From an uncultured Porphyromonadaceae bacterium (GTDB lineage: Bacteria > Bacteroidota > Bacteroidia > Bacteroidales > Muribaculaceae): a stretch of 64,000 nucleotides of DNA. The position numbers and the translations under genes are program-made. Shown here one piece after another: positions 58,788 through 64,000 of this stretch (position 1 is the first letter of the stretch; each line of letters begins with the position of its first letter). The stretch is taken from contig CAMWVA010000002.1 of assembly GCA_947177575.1 (NCBI GenBank), positions 1-64,000 of the forward strand. The letters run 5' to 3'. The notes below the pieces were generated by a model. The model was given only the letters and a program-made list of their open reading frames with translations, searched no databases and was not told the DNA's origin.

Positions 58788-61700
58788 ATGCCTGATAATA
58801 TAAATGGGACTGATACCCAGGTAGCTGAGGCCATTAAGAGAAATTACTTTACCAATGAGAATCCTAACGCCGTTTATAATACAACCGGTATGCATGGTGT
58901 GGTAGGCGGTAGTGTGGATATATCGCAGATTGAAGACGGTGTAACCGAACGTGGCGTCGGATTAGGGAAACTTGGTTCATCAATGCCAACTCCCATGGCG
59001 CGACTGTTTCTCTTTGCCACAGCCTTCGAGCAAGTCAATAGTTTGCAGAGTAAAAACTCTCATCAAGGCCATATAGGCATACCTGACAATGAAGTGCGTC
59101 TTGTACCCACTCCCTATCATGACCTTGTCAGCGAAATGTTGGATATGCTGGAATTTACTTTTAAATATGGTGACCATCCTGATTTTCATGTGGAGCGTTG
59201 GGATATAGGCTTTGAGAAACAGAATCTTGACAGATCAGAAGTTGATGCACATAAAGATTTAGGAGTCGCACTTGAATCAGCCTTCAGTTTCGGTGCGCTT
59301 CAGAATCGTTTGCCGATATTTCTTTTCAAATGGAAAAATCATGTCATCGGAGGCACTTCACCTGTATCACTCGTCTATACCTCGGCCAATCTAAGGTCTG
59401 TTCTGAATAAAAACAGATTTAGTTTTAACGGTGATGCCGGCAATCCTCTTTTTACTGATCAGGCTACACCTCTTCATAAGCGTGACAAGGCTTTTCAATC
59501 ATATATATATAAACTCTATCTGAACTACCTGATAAATTCTCCTGTCTATCTTACAGGAGTAGCGCGTTATATACAGGACAGCGGTACCACTTATTCGCCT
59601 GGTATCTATAATGCTGCACGCCGTGCCCCGAATTTCGATGGTCTTCCTGAACTGAAGTCAAAAGAGAGTGGAGAGAGGGTAACGCTCGGTTCGATAACAT
59701 TTCGTCATTCCGATCATTCGGTAAAGATCGATAGGTCAACTACTGACTATCTTCTCGCACCTACTGCCACTCACTATGAAAAAGGAGAAGTAGGTAAAAA
59801 AATCCCTATGATACTCACTAAGTATGGTATTAACGGATTGAAATATGTAGGCGATAAGAATTGGTTGCCCGGTACCCATTCTATTCCTGGAGTACTGACT
59901 CCGAATATTTATGACCGTACGCTGCCCGGTTTCGAAAAAGTAAAGTATCCATATTTAACGGTTTCCGACTTTTTTGAGGATAAAATTATCGAGGTTAGCT
60001 ATGACATAAATCGTGAGCGTTTCTATACTGGATGTGATGATAATATCAATTTTCTGTTACCACTTAAAAAGATTTTCTTTGAATATTTCAAGTTATCGGA
60101 TCTTATTACCGAAAACGGACGCTTTACAGATATGCTTAAAGCGGAGTATGATGAAGAACATGAGAAGCTGATTCTAGAACTTACCCTACCTCTTGTACAC
60201 GGACGAAAAATCACTCTCACTAAGACTTATGATACCTCTGACCAGAGCAAGGATAAGGTAGATTGCTATGACTCGTCACATACCTTCGATTTCGCGGTAT
60301 TTCCTTTTTATCGTCTTGAACCGGACCGTGATCAGAATGTGTACAATATAATGTTAGGCAGCTCTTTTAACGGAGTGAGTCTGAAATTTTTTGAACTTCC
60401 CGTAATATCTAATCAGGGTGTTGAGGAAGTAACAGCAGTTGTAAAACGCAGATCCGAAAAAAGCCGTGATAAAGCTTTACTCTCTACTGACCATATACAT
60501 GTAGACGGGCCATTTAGTTTTATAGAGCTTACAATACAGGCTGAAAATGTCAGTGCTCTTGTCATTCCTATGTTTGATATTGTAAATTCCAATCCGACTA
60601 TTGTAACTAATAAGTACATTTTCGGGGTGGATTTCGGTACTACTAATACTCATGTAGCCTATTTTGTCGGACCTGTGGGAGTACCTATTGCCACAGCTGA
60701 TCCTTTTAGTTATAAAGAGGAGGACAGTCAGATGGTGATGTTCAACAGTAAGTCCGGAGCAGGAGAGTTTGTCACCTTCGTGACAGCAGCCAAGCGTGAG
60801 TTCGTACCCTTAACCATAGGCGAGACAATAAAATTCCCTATCAGGACCGCGACATTTCAGGCAGCCGGCAGGCCTAATACTCTGGAAATGTTCTTTAATA
60901 CCAATATAGGTTTTAATTATAGCGAGGATATATCGCGTGCAAGTGACTATAAGACTAATATCAAGTGGGATCGCTTTGATGGCCTTTCTCATCAGAGGAT
61001 GCAGACCTTCTTTACTCAGATGCTGTGGATGATGAAAAACAAGAGTGTTCTCAACGGTGCTACGGCTGATTTTACCGTGATAGTGACTTACCCACTGTCT
61101 ATACGTGACAGTGACAGAGCTATCTTTAAAGATGCTTGGCGACAGGCAGTGACAGAGGTAAAAGGGCATATTGACATCAGGTATCGTACCGAGAGTGTGG
61201 CCCCCTATTATTCTCATCTTGCGGAGATGAAGTATGGTGAAGCTTATGCTAATATAGATATAGGAGGTGGTACGACTGACATATTGTATGTTAATCCACA
61301 AAGTGGCGAAGCCTGTGTATTCTCAGCTTTCTTTGCTGCAGATGACCTGTGGAATGACGGACTCGACCGTAGTAATATGGGTAGAAAGAAGAACGGTTTT
61401 ATTACTTACTATAAGGAAACTCGTAGAGACCGGCTTGGAGACCGTATGACTGATGTGCAGAATATGATTGACAGTGCTTCTTCTTCGGCCGATATTATAA
61501 ATTATCTTTTTGCTAATGATTCGTGGACGAGACTATCAGAAACTATAAAGTTTTCACCACGTATGATTCAGTTGCCTGTAGTTCATTTCTCTGCTCTGAT
61601 GTTTTATATGGCTTATGCTATTCATCTGGCTGAATTTGAGGTGCCACATTATATATCGTTTACCGGTATGGGGTCCAAATATGTACAGTTAATCAGTACT

Positions 61701-62264
61701 CATCCTGATTCGGTTGCCAAGATAATCAAGGCTATTTTTCGCTATGTTGGAAATCTTTTTAATGATGATGAACTTAAGAAAGCAGATAATATAAAAGTGT
61801 CTTTCGTTGAAAAACCGAAAGAAGTAACTGCTGAAGGAGCTCTGATATCGCTTAACTATGGTAGTGAGGATGATGAAGAGGTAATTAATCCTAATCAGGA
61901 CACTTTCTATGGTTTTGAAGAAGAAGAGGTGTATAATAACACATCGTTGAGATATGGAAATCTGAATAACGATATACAGAGTAAAGTCATAAAGCTTTTC
62001 AAAAGTTTTCTTGATATGTTCGCTAAGGAAGATATTATAGATGCTTTAAGTGAAGTTGGACATGGCGTTGATAATGATATCATCACAAGATTACGTAATT
62101 GTGCAGATTCGAGTTATCGTCAGATGCAAAATTCCTCTAAGAAAGGCCAGCGAGATACTGATAAAGTTAAGGAACCGATGTTCTTCTGGCCTCTGAAGAA
62201 TTCATTATACGAGATAGGTAAAGAGATAGCAGAAGCAAGTATCAATAAATCAGGTGAAAAATGA
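58788..62264 (+). CDS. Protein with ~600-aa novel N-terminus and C-terminal Hsp70/actin-fold ATPase (operon gene 7)
   Basis: YIFGVDFGTTNTHVAYFVG (phosphate-1), AYANIDIGGGTTDILYV (phosphate-2), ISFTGMGSKYVQLI (adenosine). Confidence 0.8.
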   Translation: MPDNINGTDTQVAEAIKRNYFTNENPNAVYNTTGMHGVVGGSVDISQIEDGVTERGVGLGKLGSSMPTPMARLFLFATAFEQVNSLQSKNSHQGHIGIPDNEVRLVPTPYHDLVSEMLDMLEFTFKYGDHPDFHVERWDIGFEKQNLDRSEVDAHKDLGVALESAFSFGALQNRLPIFLFKWKNHVIGGTSPVSLVYTSANLRSVLNKNRFSFNGDAGNPLFTDQATPLHKRDKAFQSYIYKLYLNYLINSPVYLTGVARYIQDSGTTYSPGIYNAARRAPNFDGLPELKSKESGERVTLGSITFRHSDHSVKIDRSTTDYLLAPTATHYEKGEVGKKIPMILTKYGINGLKYVGDKNWLPGTHSIPGVLTPNIYDRTLPGFEKVKYPYLTVSDFFEDKIIEVSYDINRERFYTGCDDNINFLLPLKKIFFEYFKLSDLITENGRFTDMLKAEYDEEHEKLILELTLPLVHGRKITLTKTYDTSDQSKDKVDCYDSSHTFDFAVFPFYRLEPDRDQNVYNIMLGSSFNGVSLKFFELPVISNQGVEEVTAVVKRRSEKSRDKALLSTDHIHVDGPFSFIELTIQAENVSALVIPMFDIVNSNPTIVTNKYIFGVDFGTTNTHVAYFVGPVGVPIATADPFSYKEEDSQMVMFNSKSGAGEFVTFVTAAKREFVPLTIGETIKFPIRTATFQAAGRPNTLEMFFNTNIGFNYSEDISRASDYKTNIKWDRFDGLSHQRMQTFFTQMLWMMKNKSVLNGATADFTVIVTYPLSIRDSDRAIFKDAWRQAVTEVKGHIDIRYRTESVAPYYSHLAEMKYGEAYANIDIGGGTTDILYVNPQSGEACVFSAFFAADDLWNDGLDRSNMGRKKNGFITYYKETRRDRLGDRMTDVQNMIDSASSSADIINYLFANDSWTRLSETIKFSPRMIQLPVVHFSALMFYMAYAIHLAEFEVPHYISFTGMGSKYVQLISTHPDSVAKIIKAIFRYVGNLFNDDELKKADNIKVSFVEKPKEVTAEGALISLNYGSEDDEEVINPNQDTFYGFEEEEVYNNTSLRYGNLNNDIQSKVIKLFKSFLDMFAKEDIIDALSEVGHGVDNDIITRLRNCADSSYRQMQNSSKKGQRDTDKVKEPMFFWPLKNSLYEIGKEIAEASINKSGEK

Positions 62265-63100
62265 TCAGTATCACCGTTACCCAACAATCAGCAAACAATC
62301 GTGCTAAAGCTGTAGTTGCCGATAGTCCTTTAGCTTCTTCGCAGACCGAAACCGATACATTAGCTACTGTATCAAATACCGCAGTGCTAACCGATACAAC
62401 TTCTGTAACACAGACCACGCTTGCCACTCCACCTGAGAGTAAACAGGATGAAAGTGACAATACAGTTGCTTGGATTGGTGTGGGTGTGGGATTAGTAGTC
62501 GGTGTGATAGCGTGGAAGCTGATTTCAGACTTGAAGAAAAAGATTACTTTGCTTGCTAATAAGGTTGATAAGCTGACAGAAGAAAACCAGTTACTCAACG
62601 CCCATTTCAACGAGACTAATTATTCCCTGACCTCTCTTAACACTCGTCTGAGTAAAGTAGAAAGTACCACTTCTTACCTTCAAGATTTTTGGTATCAAAA
62701 TTCAATCTCGTCGAAAGTAAGTGAGTACGGCAACAGTAGTAACGAAAGAGAGCGGATATCATCACCTACGACACTGATCAGATATGCTACTTCACGGATG
62801 CCTGATGAATTGGGAGTATTACGCTTCTCGGAACGTTCGATGAGTGAGGAACCTTCGGAACAGAAAATGTTTATTTTGGAGTTGGATCCAGTTTCCGGTA
62901 CCGGGACTTATAAGATTAATCCCAAGGCTATGAATACCATACTTCAGGATCTTGATGTGTTCAAGAATTTTGTTAAACCGTTTTCTGTTACCGGGAATAT
63001 TACCGGTGCCACAGTTATTGATAAAGTTATTGGTAGAATTGTCAAGGACGGTCCGTATTGGGTAGTCGAGCAACCTCTTGAAATCACTTTAGTAAAATGA
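62261..63100 (+). CDS. TM plus short coiled-coil protein (operon gene 8)
   Basis: TM TVAWIGVGVGLVVGVIAWKLI; ITLLANKVDKLTEENQLLNAHF; ATGA overlap with gene 7. Confidence 0.65.
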   Translation: MISITVTQQSANNRAKAVVADSPLASSQTETDTLATVSNTAVLTDTTSVTQTTLATPPESKQDESDNTVAWIGVGVGLVVGVIAWKLISDLKKKITLLANKVDKLTEENQLLNAHFNETNYSLTSLNTRLSKVESTTSYLQDFWYQNSISSKVSEYGNSSNERERISSPTTLIRYATSRMPDELGVLRFSERSMSEEPSEQKMFILELDPVSGTGTYKINPKAMNTILQDLDVFKNFVKPFSVTGNITGATVIDKVIGRIVKDGPYWVVEQPLEITLVK

Positions 63101-63103
63101 AAA

Positions 63104-63205
63104 AGGGTGTGTCATAAATGACCTTTGTAAGAACCTGTTTTCAGTATGACAAAATATTGCTTAAAATACCATACTTCAGAGATATAGTTATTTAGGACAC
63201 ACCCT
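63104..63205. mobile_element. 102-bp MITE-like element
   Basis: Terminal inverted repeats agggtgtgtcataaat / atttaggacacaccct (15 of 16), non-coding interior. Confidence 0.55.
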
Positions 63206-63225
63206 AAAATTTAAAAATAAAAGTT

Positions 63226-63792
63226 ATGACAGACATAGATAATGTACGTATTCCTATAGATAGTGAGGAATTTGCCAATGCATGGCGTATAGTTTCAGAA
63301 GCATTGCTACAACATATTCAGAGAGGAGGCGTTTTCCCCTTTCCTCCTGGTCAACCTTCTTCTAAGCAAACTATTGCAGGACAGACTGGTGAACAGACGA
63401 AGGAACTTGTAGATATCCTACCTTCAGAACCTCCTAAAAAAAGTGAAAGAAAAATTGTAGGAAATTACTATGCTGTAGACCCTCTTACAAACAGCAATAG
63501 AGAATACATTTTTAAACGACGTGGACTCAAAGAAGATCAGGATTCCAATCATCTTTATCACGTAATCTGTTTTGATGATAATACTTTCGAATTTGAACTA
63601 ATTCCTACTCTTGAGAAGGAAGGAAGAGAGAATTTCAAAAATTCCACAAAGAGAGAGGAATTCATTTTAGTCAATGGTCAGATAACACCTGACTGTCCTA
63701 TAAAAATTATCCACAAAGGAAAAGGAATATTTGATGGCCGTTTTTATAAAATCACTGAACCTGTAGAAGTAGATTTAACAGGAACAGAATAA
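63226..63792 (+). CDS. Hypothetical cytoplasmic protein (operon gene 9)
   Basis: 188 aa, same strand, follows the MITE-like element. Confidence 0.6.
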   Translation: MTDIDNVRIPIDSEEFANAWRIVSEALLQHIQRGGVFPFPPGQPSSKQTIAGQTGEQTKELVDILPSEPPKKSERKIVGNYYAVDPLTNSNREYIFKRRGLKEDQDSNHLYHVICFDDNTFEFELIPTLEKEGRENFKNSTKREEFILVNGQITPDCPIKIIHKGKGIFDGRFYKITEPVEVDLTGTE

Positions 63793-63820
63793 GAGGTAGG
63801 CTAACATCATACTGAAGAAT

Positions 63821-64000
63821 ATGAAAAAAATACTTCTGATAGCCGGTATCATTGTAGTTGTCATTTTTTTCGTAAAGAAGTGTCGTAGTGGCGAAAACGG
63901 AATTGATACCAATGATACTTCCATAGCCGGGTACACCGGTACAGTAAGTGAGATCAACGGCAATGTATTGACTTTAGTTTCTGGCCTTAATGCGCGCCTG
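63821..64000 (+). CDS. Signal-anchored protein, truncated by window edge (operon gene 10)
   Basis: ATG at 63821: MKKILLIAGIIVVVIFFVKKCRSGENGIDTNDTSIAGYTGTVSEINGNVLTLVSG, open to the end. Confidence 0.6.
   Translation, partial: MKKILLIAGIIVVVIFFVKKCRSGENGIDTNDTSIAGYTGTVSEINGNVLTLVSGLNARL

Overview
The window is 64 kb of a Bacteroidales-type genome. This is inferred from TAnnTTTG promoters, Omp28-like proteins, recurring C-terminal tails on secreted proteins, and a parA-parB-DUF5683-mltD block. Roughly 0-30 kb is dominated by secreted or cell-surface proteins: two giant paralogous adhesin-like proteins, three Omp28-family thioredoxin-like proteins, an M6 metalloprotease, an Ig-like protein and a TPR-TM-AraC regulator. 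The same stretch holds a RelE/YoeB-type toxin-antitoxin pair, a MATE transporter and parAB/mltD. Roughly 30-47 kb carries an asparaginase-MFS-glutaminase cluster, a vWA protein, a NUDIX-HTH regulator, alkaline phosphatase, an ECF sigma operon, an ABC exporter and a TolC-HlyD-ABC2-ABC2 export operon lacking an adjacent ATPase gene. The most unusual part is 47.8-64 kb, a tightly packed, visibly AT-richer, co-directional operon of at least 10 genes cut by the window edge. It combines two membrane-tethered vWA proteins, two divergent Hsp70/actin-fold ATPases, one tubulin/FtsZ-like GTPase and several membrane/coiled-coil proteins. Upstream of it lies a candidate structured RNA with mutually exclusive pairings. 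Other sequence-level observations include a candidate shared operator (ATCATGAT core) at matching positions in two promoters, a 31-bp repeat array with GCGAAGC mini-hairpins, a MITE-like element inside the operon, and a one-base frameshift at a homopolymer that separates a start codon from its signal peptide. No database searches or computations were run; family names rest on motif recognition.
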